Source of the DNA: Sporothrix humicola
Lineage: Eukaryota > Ascomycota > Sordariomycetes > Ophiostomatales > Ophiostomataceae
Assembly (NCBI GenBank): GCA_021396245.1
Contig: WNYE01000054.1
Location: forward strand, 62,001 to 126,000
Direction: 5' to 3'
DNA: 64,000 nt
Shown here: positions 45,160 through 57,100 of the stretch, piece by piece
How positions within the stretch are numbered: position 1 is the stretch's first letter
Layout: every line of letters starts with the position of its first letter
Position numbers and translations under genes: made by a program
Notes under the pieces: model-generated
What the model was told of the DNA's origin: nothing
Database searches by the model: none
Seen by the model: the letters and a program-made list of their open reading frames with translations, nothing else

Positions 45160-46629
45160 CTACCACCCCCAGTCCTTTTCGACCATCCACTGGTCCCATA
45201 ATGATAGACCGGCACCGTCAATCAAGTCGCAGTCCCGGTGGCCCCACTTTCGCCGGTACACTTCTTTGCCCGCCTCCGTCAATATCTCAATGCCCTCGGC
45301 GATGCCTTGGGCCGGATAGTAGAATTTCTCTCCCTTTCCTCCCTGTTGGCCAATCTGCCATGTATTGCGGGTGGGGCCGGCGTTCTTGTACTTGGTCATC
45401 TTGTCGGCAATGTCGCGGAGGGCCTTCCACTTTTCGAGGTTGGCGTCAGCGGGGGCCGTCAGTGCTTTTGGCGGGTCGTCCTTCTTCTCGCCTTTCTTGT
45501 CCTCCTTTTTCTCCTCCTCCCTTTTGTCATCCTTCTTCTTGTCGGGCGGTGGAGGATTGGGGTCGATGAAATTTGGAGGCGGCAGACCATCGACGCGGTA
45601 CAGGACAGCCAGGTCCTCGAGGATGGTGTTGACGTCCGACACAATGCCCGCCTTGCGGTCTTGGAGCGTCCAGTTGGCCATGTTGAGGCGCGAGTGCATG
45701 TCGCAGTCGGTAATGTAGTACGGGATCAGCGTGTCCCAGCCGCCAATGTCTTCGTAGGCTGCCGGATTGACGAGAGCCAAGTGGTCGTAGGCAAAGAAAC
45801 GAAGGCCCCAGCGCGAGTCATCGAGGAGGGACCCCTGGAGGGCCTGGCAGCACAGCTCGTAGACAGTTTTGTAGCCAGACCCTTTACCATCACCAGTGTC
45901 GCCGTACGGCGGCGTCACGCCATCGAGGCCTTCTTCGTAGGACAGTGTCAACACGTCCATGTGCGACCAGAAGTAGTATGGCCAGCCACGAGCGTAGGTC
46001 AGAGACAGGTAGAAGTTCTGAAGCTGGGCAAAGTTGAGCAGAACGGGCGTCTGGATGATGTTGACACCAAGCCGGTGGAGTGTCGTGTGGTTGAGGTAAA
46101 AGGGATTCTGCAGTGTGAGCTGTCCCCTCGTGTTCGCCTGTTGCACACCCGTGTTCTCGACGACATAGATCTGCTCCGGTGGCCATCCTGCCGTGATGTA
46201 TGACACCACGGCCTGCAGCAGCATGGGCCATGATCGAGTGAAGCCGATAAGCAGTGGCGGTGGCACAGACAGGCCGTACTCGGTATGCAGGCTTGGGCGA
46301 GGACGATTCCATTCGGGGATCGGGGGAGGCAATGTCGACTTGTCTGAGTTGGCAAGGAGTGGGAATGGATCGCGTACTGGTGGTGGCACCCAGCCGTTCT
46401 TGTCGCCGGGCAGCGGCTTGTACTTGGGTTTCGGTCCCTGCTTTTCCTTCTTTGCTTCTTCTGGTGGGCTGTCTGGGTCAACATGCATGTTTGGTGGTCG
46501 CGGTAGCTTCTCCTTGACAGTGGTGAGGGCTGTCGAGCCCGTCTCCGTGCGGAAGAAGAGTAATAAGAAGACGAAACAGATGACACTGACGACGCCGAAG
46601 CGACGCCTTGGTGATAGGCCGATTAACAT
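45160..46629 (-). CDS. type II membrane glycosyltransferase-like protein
   Basis: 489-residue protein with a short basic cytoplasmic end, one signal anchor (VVSVICFVFLLLFF, residues about 13-27), a Lys/Pro-rich stem (KPKYKPLPGDKNGWVPPPVRDP) and a lumenal domain. The domain has a GT-A-like beginning (LLIGFTRSWPMLLQAVVSYI, then QIYVVENTG), and SHMDVLTLSYEEG where a DXD-type motif would be expected. HLALVNPAAYEDIGGWDTLIPYY-like sequence (pieces: NPAAYEDIGGWD; YYITDCDMHSRL) resembles the acceptor region of GT2/GT92-like enzymes. A Lys/Glu-rich low-complexity insert (DKKKDDKREEEKKEDKKGEK) lies near residue 370. I read it as a Golgi glycosyltransferase of unassigned family; no intron. Confidence 0.72.
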   Translation of the reverse strand: MLIGLSPRRRFGVVSVICFVFLLLFFRTETGSTALTTVKEKLPRPPNMHVDPDSPPEEAKKEKQGPKPKYKPLPGDKNGWVPPPVRDPFPLLANSDKSTLPPPIPEWNRPRPSLHTEYGLSVPPPLLIGFTRSWPMLLQAVVSYITAGWPPEQIYVVENTGVQQANTRGQLTLQNPFYLNHTTLHRLGVNIIQTPVLLNFAQLQNFYLSLTYARGWPYYFWSHMDVLTLSYEEGLDGVTPPYGDTGDGKGSGYKTVYELCCQALQGSLLDDSRWGLRFFAYDHLALVNPAAYEDIGGWDTLIPYYITDCDMHSRLNMANWTLQDRKAGIVSDVNTILEDLAVLYRVDGLPPPNFIDPNPPPPDKKKDDKREEEKKEDKKGEKKDDPPKALTAPADANLEKWKALRDIADKMTKYKNAGPTRNTWQIGQQGGKGEKFYYPAQGIAEGIEILTEAGKEVYRRKWGHRDCDLIDGAGLSLWDQWMVEKDWGW

Positions 46630-49600
46630 GTTTGGATATTACAGAATAAATGATTAATCTATCCCTCATTAACCATCCGAACGAGAAAATGGTGAAATCA
46701 ACTTGAGACGAGAGCACGCGACGGACGGCATATTTACGTCTCGCACTTCTCGCCGCCCGAATAGAGCACCATCTTCACAGACAACCAAAATACCCCCTTT
46801 CCATTGCATAACGCGTACTCTCTACGGATATCGGCGTGTCCACTCAGTGAGCTTAGTTCACCGATCTTCAGCGTCGCTCGTCACGAAGAAGAAAGCTGCG
46901 GCACAAATATCCGGGCAGTGCTTTCGTCTGTCCATCTCATTACCAAACCATAAATCATCAAGTATCGTATGTCCAGGGTGGAAGTATGAAAGCGGGCCCC
47001 TACGCCCTACCAGAAAACCTAAAACTGCGGGTTGGCAACCTGGTTTGACGGTTGAAAAATCCGTCATCACGGCTCTAATTCGTGGAGACAAAGGGGTCGC
47101 AGAAAACTTCCTCGCCGCGGGATTTGGTCAATCGTATTGTACGCGTACTCAATTTTGTGCCTCTCCCAACCTCACCTTTTGTCTGCTACAATGATTTTGG
47201 CGTTGATATGTGCTAATTTTGTACGTGTTGATGTGAGGATATGTGAAGATACTTTATCTCGTGAATTTCAAAGGCTCAACGCCATGTCATATGGTGTTAT
47301 GCTGTAGACAATTCGATCACGACGCACCACCGTGTTGACATGTATTAAGCAACCGGATACTGTCGTCCCATTGGCTGTAAATATTATTACACGCCAATAA
47401 CCAAAGGTTGCATTTTGATTCCGAGATTGTCAATAGCTCGCATCGTGGGGAAGCATAAAAATCGGCGCCCGGAATACGAGGTTCGTGGATCTTCTCAGCC
47501 ACGATCCCAAATCGAGCACAGACTGCTTTCTAATCACGAACCATTCAGAACCGTCAATTGTGTGGCTTCCACGATAAAGGGGTTTACTCTAACACGAAGG
47601 TAACGGTCGAACTGTGCCGCATTACCGCCGTGGTGCTTAAGCCTCTGAGCACACGTCGTAAAATTACACAAATGCGCCGCCAGTCGGGCGTCAAGCGTGA
47701 ATTGTGGGTGATGGGTGATATTATTACCGCTTGTGGCAATTGAGCACCCCCGTCTCACCCAGTCCTGTTTCAAAATAAACAGAACCTCAATGTCCCCGGA
47801 CCGCACTCGGCAATATCTTGGCCATTCTCTGCCAGGTATATCGGACTCGTTTGCTCTTAAACATTGAGATCTCTCCAAGTTGTTTGTCAAAAGTTATCTG
47901 TTCATTGGTTGCAGCGAATGACTCGACACGTTTTGCGGGTCTCTTGCCCCTAAAACAAACTCTAAAGCTGCTGTGAACCCACATATTCCAGTGACTGGAG
48001 CCGGCGCTAGACCCTAACAAGCTTCCGTAGTGTGAATCCTTCCAGGCAGCGATTTAAACTTTTCTTTTGTTACTATTTTTGTTTCAACTGGGACATCGGG
48101 CAATTGGCAGGCCTGCGCTGTTCGACGACACGACGTCGTAAAGTTGTCAAACCTGCGTCGTACCCATGTTGTACGACGTATTGTGAATGCTGTTAGCAGA
48201 GATGCGTAGCAATTAATCAAGTCCATATGTGGGGAAAAAATATTATTTGACATGTTCTTTTAGTGGGCGGCAAACTAGATATTCAGCGAAGCAGAACAAC
48301 GTGATTCACCCTGTCAACCCCGTTTTATCATTCAATTCTATTGAAATATACCGCCACCAAATGAAGGTTTGTCAAAGGTTATTTTCATAGCACATCCCTC
48401 TATCGTGAAACTTTTAATCGGTCTCTCAAATGACAATTTTGTTCCGAACATAATATGCCCTCATTTTGTATGATGTTGAAAATATCCTGGAGAAAAATGT
48501 AAAAACTTTAAGGAAAATAAATGCTAAGAAAATGAAATAAAAAATAAAGCATCGACGTGAGTGCTCAAAAAAATGGAAATAAAACTATAACCAACTCAAG
48601 CCCTTCTGCCAGTCTTCGCTACGGCTACAGTACTTAATAATCAAATATGTCATCGACTATGCCGAACAAGCCGGTAGCTGTTTGCGCCTTGGTTTCCTCA
48701 GAAATGAAGGTTTGAGGCAATGGTCTCCCAGACCATTCCCACTGCAAGTAGTATAATCCCATGCTGATCTGGACCGGTTCCTGTAGTTATAGTTTATGAC
48801 ATTGAAAACAAGTCACCAATAACCAGAAGAGATAATGCGTGACTGACCTGCATTGCCGCATCTGTTCATAGTACAGCTGTGTTGCCCATTGTACAATGAT
48901 ACCATTTCACTTCATGTTTCTGTTTGTAATAGGATGGGAATAGAATAAACATACGAGCCTTACTAGGGAGTCGCCCGTCCGGCATAGTACACCATTCTGT
49001 TTGTTTCCCTATGTCGTATTTTCCCAACACGTTGTCTCGTATGGACGTAGAATTTGAGCCGAGAACATTAGACACTAGCACGTATAGAGAGCATCCATTA
49101 ATCAAATTCAGGGGATCTCACAAACCTTAATTCTGTAATTTTGCATCTCCCAGGGACCCGGAGGGAAACAAGGCGTTTTGCGGGCTGTCGGATGTCCCAG
49201 TCATCTGCATGTATACACTTAAGGCCCAAATACTTATGTGATAAGAAAAGGCAACCGACCGCTGACAAACATGGGCACTGGCGAGGGCTTCTAGTCGGCA
49301 ACACATCACGCACAAGGCTAACCACATACCTGATGCGAGGATTTGGTTAAATCAATTCTACAAAACGACGGCGTTTATCGTTGTACCTACTACATAGCAT
49401 GATTTAAGGTTATGCGTGCGCAGAAAATATTAAGGGTCCAGGCCTCCGCTAGTATGGTCTAAAGCAACGTGTGATTAATACTTAACAGCGTATAGAGTTC
49501 ACATTGACAGACCGCAACCAGCTTACTTTATCACATGATTACCTAGCTATAGTGCGAGTGACATCCTGAGAACAAAATGTGTTAGTTACATCCAAACTAG

Positions 49601-49926
49601 GAAATTTCTAACTACATCTACGAGCCCTGATTATGCTTAGCACAATAGTTTATTATGGTCTTGTACAGAGAGCCATCATTGATTATTGATACCCACGCAC
49701 ACAATTTATCTCTTTGACAGACCAATGAAAAAAACCACATCTGGTCAAAAGTAAAATGGTAGGATAAACATATTTAGCTTTACGCCCATTTCGCTTTCTT
49801 TTGTTTCCTTCAATATCATCCTTACATAACCTCGACAACATAACCAAACAGACACAGCGCACCCGAAATTTACGGTAGAAACACTAGGCTCGCTAGCACA
49901 GAGTTACAACCGACAGAACAGACATC
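46630..49926. other. 3.3-kb gene-poor region
   Basis: A/T-rich, with only ORFs up to 163 codons and no domain signatures. An 8-bp hairpin (CGTCGTAC / GTACGACG) lies near 48150-48172. It could contain decayed repeats, but I recognise none. Confidence 0.5.
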
Positions 49927-51132
49927 ATGGCAGACGACGAGTCAAAAGAGCTTCCCTGGTTCATCGCCCGTCTCGAGTCCTTCGGAAGAAACCAAGGAGA
50001 GGTGGAGAGGCTCCTGAACGACGACACTCGAGGAAAGGGCTACGCTGAGTATATAGACAGCTTGTTCGACTCCAGCGGCCTTGACGAAGAGGATTATGAT
50101 GCGTTGTATAAGCTATATGAGAAAGTGGATACGTTCGTTTACCGTATTGGCTACTTCAATAGATCAGCGATGACTGCATTCTGGAGACTACTCCAGTGCG
50201 CCCCAGCCGGCACGTTAGAACCACCGTCATATGTGGTTGAAACTGCCCCCAAGGGGTCGCGTCCATCTTCGAAGCGAAAAAGAAAATCCCACCACAACTT
50301 CAAAGACGAAACGAAAACGCCCGGGGCGTTTAATGATTTCAAGGACCATTGGAAAGATAAGGCCAGGGGGAGAAAATTCACAAATTTTATGAAGCTCCCG
50401 GTAGAGCTACGCTTCATGATCTAGGAGGCTGCATCTTTGCCACCAGCATGCCATTTTTACGTCCTGCGCAATGACCGACCCGGGCACATTGACGACGAAC
50501 ATGCGGACGTGGCAAAGGGCGAGAATTGCGAGATCAACAGCGATGGGGTTATACAGGAACGGAAAATGGGCCGCCCAAAGCCATGGGTGGCCGACTATGG
50601 TCTCTGGCGAGCTTGCAAAGAGTCGCAGCATGTTATCAACAGGATATACAAGCAGAACGAAATCCGATATCATCCAAGGATGAAACGAGGCGACCAGGCA
50701 GGAATTACCGAGGTGCCAAGTTCGGAGCTTCCTTATGGGCAACTTGCCTATTTCGCGAGGTTCTCAGCCTTTGGAGACTCGACCAAGACAGACGCACTTT
50801 ATCAGGAAACAGCAGAGGACAAGGTAGAATCAATCCAACTGCTGTGTTCATGTGCGGAATATGATGATCAGTTCAGCAAGTTTTACCACGCACTCGATTC
50901 CCTCGACGAGGAACTTGAGTGTCTCCGCCGTGTTGTCGACTATTTATACATGAAATATGCGCAGGAACCTGAAAGGATCAGAGAAGCAGCTGGCTTGAAC
51001 TCTTGTCTATACGGACCAAATGGCGAACGGCAGATGGATTACAGGGTGATATTTGAAAGCTATGCACCCTCCAAGTCTGTTGAAAATGACCAATATGGCA
51101 CGAAGCAGCATAAAGAGGGAAACAGTTCTTGA
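49927..51132 (+). pseudogene. 2EXR-domain gene broken by an in-frame amber codon
   Basis: Open from ATG 49927 (MADDESKELPWFIARLES) to 51132 in one frame except a single TAG at 50422-50424. The stop replaces the invariant-looking Trp of the 2EXR core: here F-M-K-L-P-V-E-L-R-F-M-I-stop-E-A-A-S-L-P-P, while the intact copy at 7997-9094 reads R-V-M-I-W-K-A-A-A-L-P-P. TGG to TAG is a single G-to-A change in a TpG context, the type left by repeat-induced point mutation. The rest (LWRACKESQHVINRIYKQNE, PEDE-rich tail) remains intact for 231 more codons, so the lesion is recent, a polymorphism or an error. Without the stop the product would be 401 residues. Confidence 0.8.
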
Positions 51133-52329
51133 AAGGAATTATTGGCACCAGATAGGACGAAGTTAACAATCTCAATCGATTTCGTTCGATCACAAGAACG
51201 TCATGTATATTCTGTAACCAACGAGGCGATATTGTGATTCAATGTGCCACTGTTACAACCACGCGAAACGTCTTAAGACGTGAAGTATCCATAAAAACAC
51301 CTTGTACTTGTTCTTTATTCGTTAAATGTGCTCACTATCCTGTGGTCGATAGAACCGCAGCCTCGCCGAGGTTATCGTCTTCCTCCCATGAACCAGACGT
51401 CGTCGATGAAGGCCCACATATTGACGGTTCAACCTTTCACAGAACACAACTCCAAACGGAACATTCCGAGTTTTGGATGACTAACTCTATTTGGCAGCGT
51501 ACTTTTGTTATTTGTTTATTTCTTATTTTATGCACGCCGAGCTGGTGGTGGGTCACAAAACACCAAGAAGCTGGGCACGGGGGTCCTTGCGCCTGCGGCG
51601 CGTGTTGGTGTTGGTGCTGTTTATTTTTTTTTTATTTTTTTTTTCGTTTGGTGCGTCGGCGTTTTGACCTTTTGGCGTTTCTTGGGGACTTTTTTGGGCG
51701 CTGGACTCCAGAGTCCGGTGTCGGCGGCAAAGTCCGTGTGCTGAGGCGTTCTGAAGGAGTATTTGGTATTGCTTTTGTTGTCGGTCTCAGACATGGGATT
51801 TTATCTAATCAATCTAGAGGATTTGGGGGTTTTGGGGAGAATGCGAAGGAATGTGGCGTCAATTTTTGTGTTTGGGCATGGGATCAAGAGCGAGGAAAGA
51901 AACGAGATTGTGACACTTGGCAACCAAACTAGAGGCTTGGATGCATTCCCGTGGCACAGGCAGCTGAAGAATCTGCGAAAAAGCTGAACAACCGAAAACA
52001 CAGCAACAGAACAATCAGATAATCGGATAATCGGCCGGCGATGATCAGACAAAATAATCAGATTGTCTTGCCTGGACGGGTCTGGATCAGATAAACAATG
52101 AGGGTGCAGTCAGAACAAATCATAGTCACAAGATCACCGAAAGACAAGTTCACCAGCAGGCGCTCCTTAGAATGAATGAATATTGTAGAATTAAATTACG
52201 ATGCGCATTCACTGAAAATGCAAGGCATAGAAAATAAGGAGGCTTTTAAAGCAAGTTTAACGAAACGGGATATCAAAACGTTTGGGAAGAGTATGCAAGC
52301 AAAGTCGAGTCTGTGGATTCGCCCACCGC
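51133..52329. other. intergenic between 2EXR pseudogene and siderophore transporter
   Basis: Convergent 3' region of 1.2 kb. Long T-rich and G/T-rich stretch at 51480-51740 in which several frames stay open (up to 232 codons) without meaningful protein. Contains the ATCAGATAA sites at 52014-52094. Confidence 0.5.
52014..52094 (+). promoter_or_regulatory. cluster of ATCAGATAA (iron GATA-factor type) sites
   Basis: Exact ATCAGATAA at 52014-52022 and 52086-52094, with related ATCGGATAA, ATCAGAC and ATCAGATT words in between. ATCWGATAA is the consensus of fungal iron-responsive GATA repressors (SreA/Fep1/Sre). The cluster lies about 235 bp beyond the 3' end of the siderophore transporter gene, not in its promoter. 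Binding is untested. Confidence 0.45.
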
Positions 52330-54144
52330 TTAAGCAATGACCGAGTCGGAGTCGCTCTCCTTGGCGAGGGTCTGCTCGTCGTTGAGCTTGGGGTTGCGCA
52401 TGCAGAAGGCGAGGCCAATGAGGGGCACGCAGAGGGCGATACCAGTAATGGTCAGCAGGCGCTGGACGTGCTTGTACGACTCGATGATGAGGGTGCGCTC
52501 AATGGTGCCGACGGGGTACTCGTCGGCGAGGGCCAGGGGGTTGCCGTACACGGCGAGGGCCAACGTGCTGTTGATGGGGTTGAGGTTGTCCTCGAGGGTG
52601 CGGGGCAGCACGTTTGTCCAGAGGGCGCCCGAGACGGTGTTGCCAAAGGCGGAGCCGATGTTGTAGGTGGCGAGGTACAGGCCGGTCATGACAGCCAGGT
52701 TCTCGTGCCGGAGGGCGGTCTGGAGCGAGGCCTGAGCCGGGTAGGGGAACATGCCGCCGGCAATGCCGAGCAGGACCTCGGCGCCAATGACGCCCGACTT
52801 GCTGGCCGAGCTGGGCGTGCCACGGTACTTGATGAGCAGGCCGAAGGCGACCAGGAACAGCGTAGTGCCGAAGAGGATAAAGTACTTGAGGCGGCGGACC
52901 TTGAAGACAACGAGGCCCAGCAGGAAGCCGGTGATGACGGAACAGAACGAGTAGAGCGAGGTGATGCGCGTGGCCGCGGTCAGACTAAAGTCAAAGGACA
53001 CGTACAGGACCGTGAACAGGAAATCGCCCTGCATGTACCAGGCAAAGTTGAGCAGGAGAGCCATGCCCATGGGGGCCCAGACACCCCGGTCCTTGAGCAG
53101 CTTGAAGGGGACCAGCGGGTGGGGGGCCTTCATCTCCCAGACGATGAAGAAGGGAATACAGACGATGCCCACGACGAGGGGAGCAATAATGTGAGCCTGC
53201 TTCCACTCTGAGCTGACGCCGCCGGCCAGAGTGAAGGGGGTCAGAATCAGGGCGAAGACTGCAATCATCAAGATGATGCCGATGACGTCCAGGCGCCAGA
53301 ACAGGTCGACAAGGAAGGAAGTCGAGCCGCGCTGGTTCCGCAGAGACTGGCCGTAGGGGCTGATGAGACCCATGCGCCGGGCACGGCGGCCGACAATCAG
53401 CAGCGTGACGATCAGCGGTAGGCAGCACACGGGGTAGATGATGCACCACATGCCGATGCCCCAACGCCACGTCGTGACCGCCAAGACGCTGGCCGTGACG
53501 TTGCCGCTAACCCAGGTGTTGATGATGAACGGAAGGGCAGGGATGTACGAGAACAGCAGACGGGCGCGCGTCGACGTCAGATCGGCAATGATGACCTCGA
53601 CCAGCAGAATGACCGTGGTGTAGCCAATCTGGTACAGGATGGCGCCGCCAGCAAAGGCGCCGACGCCGTTGGACGAGGCCTGAACGATGGTGCCCACAAC
53701 GTAAAAAACAATCGAGACAAGGACCAGCTCAACACGGCCAAAAATATCGGCAATCTTGGCGGCAGTGGGCTGGGCAGCAGCGGCAATGACGGCGCGCAGG
53801 ACGTTGACGGTGGCGAGCAGCGAGTGCTCGTTATACGAGGCTGTGGCGTAGGTCTGGTAGGTGTAGCGGACAGTGCCGTCGAGACCGTAGGCGTAAGCGA
53901 TCAAGAAGACGCCAAAGAAGAGGAAGAAGCGGTCGGTGCGCGTCAGGACGGCAGCAAGCGCCTCGATGCGGTTGACACCGGCCGACTGGGCGTTGAGGCC
54001 GCCCTGGGGCTCAAAGGCGGGCTTGTCGTGGTTGGCGTTGTTGCCGCTGTTGTTGACAGCGATGGTCTTCTCGTCGCCCGCAGAAATCTCGGGAGCCGCG
54101 GCCTGCTCGGCAGCCGGCTGGAGGGGGTTGGCCTTTTCAGACAT
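52330..54144 (-). CDS. MFS siderophore-iron transporter (SIT/Mir/Arn type)
   Basis: 604-residue, 14-TM MFS carrier that imports Fe3+-siderophores across the plasma membrane. Start [14 protein letters not shown] at 54144 is chosen over an in-frame ATG 43 codons upstream, whose leader is Phe-rich and UTR-like. Family motifs: [21 protein letters not shown] in TM1 (in pieces: [19 protein letters not shown]), [18 protein letters not shown] in loop 2-3, [32 protein letters not shown], and the late extracellular loop with [18 protein letters not shown] followed by TM14. It has G/C-rich codons and no intron. Its 3' flank has iron-GATA-like sites, consistent with iron-repressed regulation. The siderophore specificity is unknown. 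Confidence 0.94.
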   Translation of the reverse strand: MSEKANPLQPAAEQAAAPEISAGDEKTIAVNNSGNNANHDKPAFEPQGGLNAQSAGVNRIEALAAVLTRTDRFFLFFGVFLIAYAYGLDGTVRYTYQTYATASYNEHSLLATVNVLRAVIAAAAQPTAAKIADIFGRVELVLVSIVFYVVGTIVQASSNGVGAFAGGAILYQIGYTTVILLVEVIIADLTSTRARLLFSYIPALPFIINTWVSGNVTASVLAVTTWRWGIGMWCIIYPVCCLPLIVTLLIVGRRARRMGLISPYGQSLRNQRGSTSFLVDLFWRLDVIGIILMIAVFALILTPFTLAGGVSSEWKQAHIIAPLVVGIVCIPFFIVWEMKAPHPLVPFKLLKDRGVWAPMGMALLLNFAWYMQGDFLFTVLYVSFDFSLTAATRITSLYSFCSVITGFLLGLVVFKVRRLKYFILFGTTLFLVAFGLLIKYRGTPSSASKSGVIGAEVLLGIAGGMFPYPAQASLQTALRHENLAVMTGLYLATYNIGSAFGNTVSGALWTNVLPRTLEDNLNPINSTLALAVYGNPLALADEYPVGTIERTLIIESYKHVQRLLTITGIALCVPLIGLAFCMRNPKLNDEQTLAKESDSDSVIA

Positions 54145-57100
54145 GGTGATGTCCAACTCGAGGTTGAGTGTCTCGTGAGAAGATGCAACAACAAAAAGAT
54201 AAAAAAAGATGAAAGGCTGGGAGTTGAAGACTGGGAAAGAAAAGAAAGAGGAAAAAGATAAGATGATCAGCATGGGACAGGCACACTTTTAATACCAAGG
54301 CATGCGGCAGACCTTGCAGACCTTGCAGACCATGCAGCTCGCGTTACGTTATGCTTGACTTTTGTTGCTCCTCCACCCTCTCAGTATGTACACTTTCCGC
54401 GGCTCCGACTTTTTTCGTTTCTTTTTTCGGGGAGCTCTTTTTTTTCCTTTTACCTTTATTTTTTTCTTTCTCCTTTTTGCTCGGCGTGTTTTGGCCCTTT
54501 TTGGGGGTTCACTCTTTTGGCGTCTTTTTTATCAAATTTTTATCTTTCAATCTTTTCCATCTATGGTCGATTGCCCACTAATGGCCCAGAGATGCCCACT
54601 ATTTTGGCCGTTCCTTTTCGCTCCTCCGAATTTTTACTGGAGCTTTCCGCTAGCACCACCCGTTCTCATCAATCTAATCAGATGGCCAAGAGGCCAGGGG
54701 GTCAAGGATGGCCTATGTTGGCCCGAGAATCACACAAATAGTGCGTGCGAGTGCGGACTCAGCCAAGCTCCAGACGCCGGAGGTCGCCTGAAAGGGAACT
54801 GAAGAAAGAAAACACAGCGCTCCAGAGCTGCCCAGATCACGCAACAGAACGCGGCAAAAGCACACCAAAAGAGCACACCAAGAAACGCACCAAAGGCACA
54901 CCACAGGCCACCCCGAAAACAGGTCTATGCCCCAGTTGGCAAAATGGACCGCAGATCAACAAGGGTGTGGAAACCTGGTTGACATTGGTGGCCTTGGCAG
55001 GGCCATTCGTTTGTGTCTTTTCCCAAGCTCTCCTCTCTTTTCGCAACGTTGCGAGCCTTTTTTTTTCCTGTCAATACTTATCTGCTCTTCTCACACTGTC
55101 CTGCAGCGCAAGCTTTCCCACCATAGGTCAGACAAGACATTCCAGCACATTGTTCCTTCGCCTCTGGGCGTCCGTCTGGGCATCCCGTTTCTGGGCGTTC
55201 TTTGTCTTGTCAGCTGTCTTTTGTGCTTGTGTATCCTTTCTGTCTGGTGTTCCTTCCAGACGACTTTCCTCTTTCCGCTGTCCCGCCGTGTCCGCCCGCC
55301 TTGGCCTTGCTCAACCTGCAGATTTTTCTGTCGTATATGGCTTTTCTTGGGAGCTCTCACCTGTCGAGCCTGGTCACTGGACTCCCTCCCGTCCCACGCC
55401 TTTTATTTCTTTTTCGCACAGCTGTTCAACTTCACGCACGTCTCTCCGAGTCCACCACCCCCATCTCTCTCTCCGTTTCCACGCGACCACGCAAACAACT
55501 CTTGGCTGTGGATGCCGTCCTCGGCCTTGGGTCTCCTTTCTGGGCAAGGCCACCATCGCCATGCGTCTCAATGTAGAAAAAAGGCCAAGCTTCCAAGCAA
55601 ATTTTGCGGAATGAAAAAAATGAATGGATCAAGAGGAAAGGAAGTGACCAACAGGTCAACTGTTCAGACAAGTCGGTCCACGAGAATCAAAACAGGACAA
55701 ACAGAAACCCCCAAACATACCAAAAGGATGACAAGAAGTGATGCCTAGACAATAGGCTGGTTTCGAAAAAAAACAAACCGCAAATGAACCATGAAAAAGA
55801 GGCACACGACACCTGTACTCCGTATGCTCCAGTTAATCCAGACTACACAGTATTATCCTCTGTACTCCGTACTGCGAAGTGTTCTAGCCTTTCGACAGCC
55901 TGTTGAAGCCCACTCAGGTCCAGATTCCCACGGACCGAAGGGAACAAAAGGCCAAGGCGCGATGTTCTTGACCAGCTCTTCAATTCTTTTATTGCCTTCT
56001 TCGTCGTTTTCTTCGTCTTCTTGCCGTGGCCATTCACGTTTTCAAAAGCCGAAATGACGAGAAAAACAAAACTGCCGAAGCGGGTAAAGGTCGCAAATCG
56101 TCGTCACTATTATTGGGGTCTCGACTGTGTTCGACTGTCGTCAAATTTTCATTCAATATTCGACTGAATTTTTTATGCTTGGCGTAGTCGTTGTCGCAAA
56201 ACAAAGACCCATCGTCAAAACAAAGAAATCCACATTGAGTCAAGTGAGTTTTCACCGTCTCTCTTTCTTCTCGCCTTCCCCCCAAAAAATACCAACAGAC
56301 CAACGCGACCCGGCTGCAAAGTCCAACAAGCGAGGTCCCCTCTCACACTCTGCAATGCACCGCGGTAGGGCCCGTCAAAAGTGGCGCTCTTGAGGTGCTG
56401 CAGCGCGCAAAGCAAAAGAGGAAAGGAGACAGACGAAGAAGGACAAGAGGCGCTTTTCATTTCGGCCGGGCTTCCTAACCCATTTTCTGCTGCGTTCCAG
56501 AGCCGCAAGCCTGGACGGAGTCGTCCCAAGCCTTAAAGGCTGTGTAGCCGCACAGAGCCGCAGTTTGCGGCAAAAGTCAAAGTGAACGTGTCGTCAAAAT
56601 AAACAAAAAGAGCACATCATAGTTGACATCCACCGAATGCAATAGTACAATGCATCAAGGTCGCGACCCGCGACGGGATGCCACGTTTCTACGCAAATGA
56701 TAAACATTATTCCCCGCGGGGTCTTGCGACCTGATCCTAGAAAGCTACTCCATACAAACCGTCCTTTGTACCCATTTGCAAAGGAAAAGACCAAAATCAC
56801 AGACAGGATCAGCGCTGCAGTCCACACGCTGCGTGCATCAACCGTGAGAACTCTCTCTCGTTTTTCGGGCGTCCCGCACACAGACTTGCGCGTCTGCAAT
56901 TTTGCTCGACTTCTTGTTTTCTTTTCGTATGAATCGTACTTACGAAATTTTTATGCTCAAAACTCCGCTCCCACGCCACTAGCGGCGAACCCGATTTGCC
57001 CAGGTCCGCCCCAGGCGCTCTTGAACCCCACTTTCGCTGGCCAGCCAGAACCTCGCTAAAGCCCTGGCGAGCCCTGGTATGCTTGTTCTTGCCGGGCGCT

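Noticed and set aside
54745..55748. Two overlapping ORFs of 289 and 273 codons
   Set aside because: They occupy different frames of the same stop-poor, pyrimidine-rich DNA; neither resembles a protein family.
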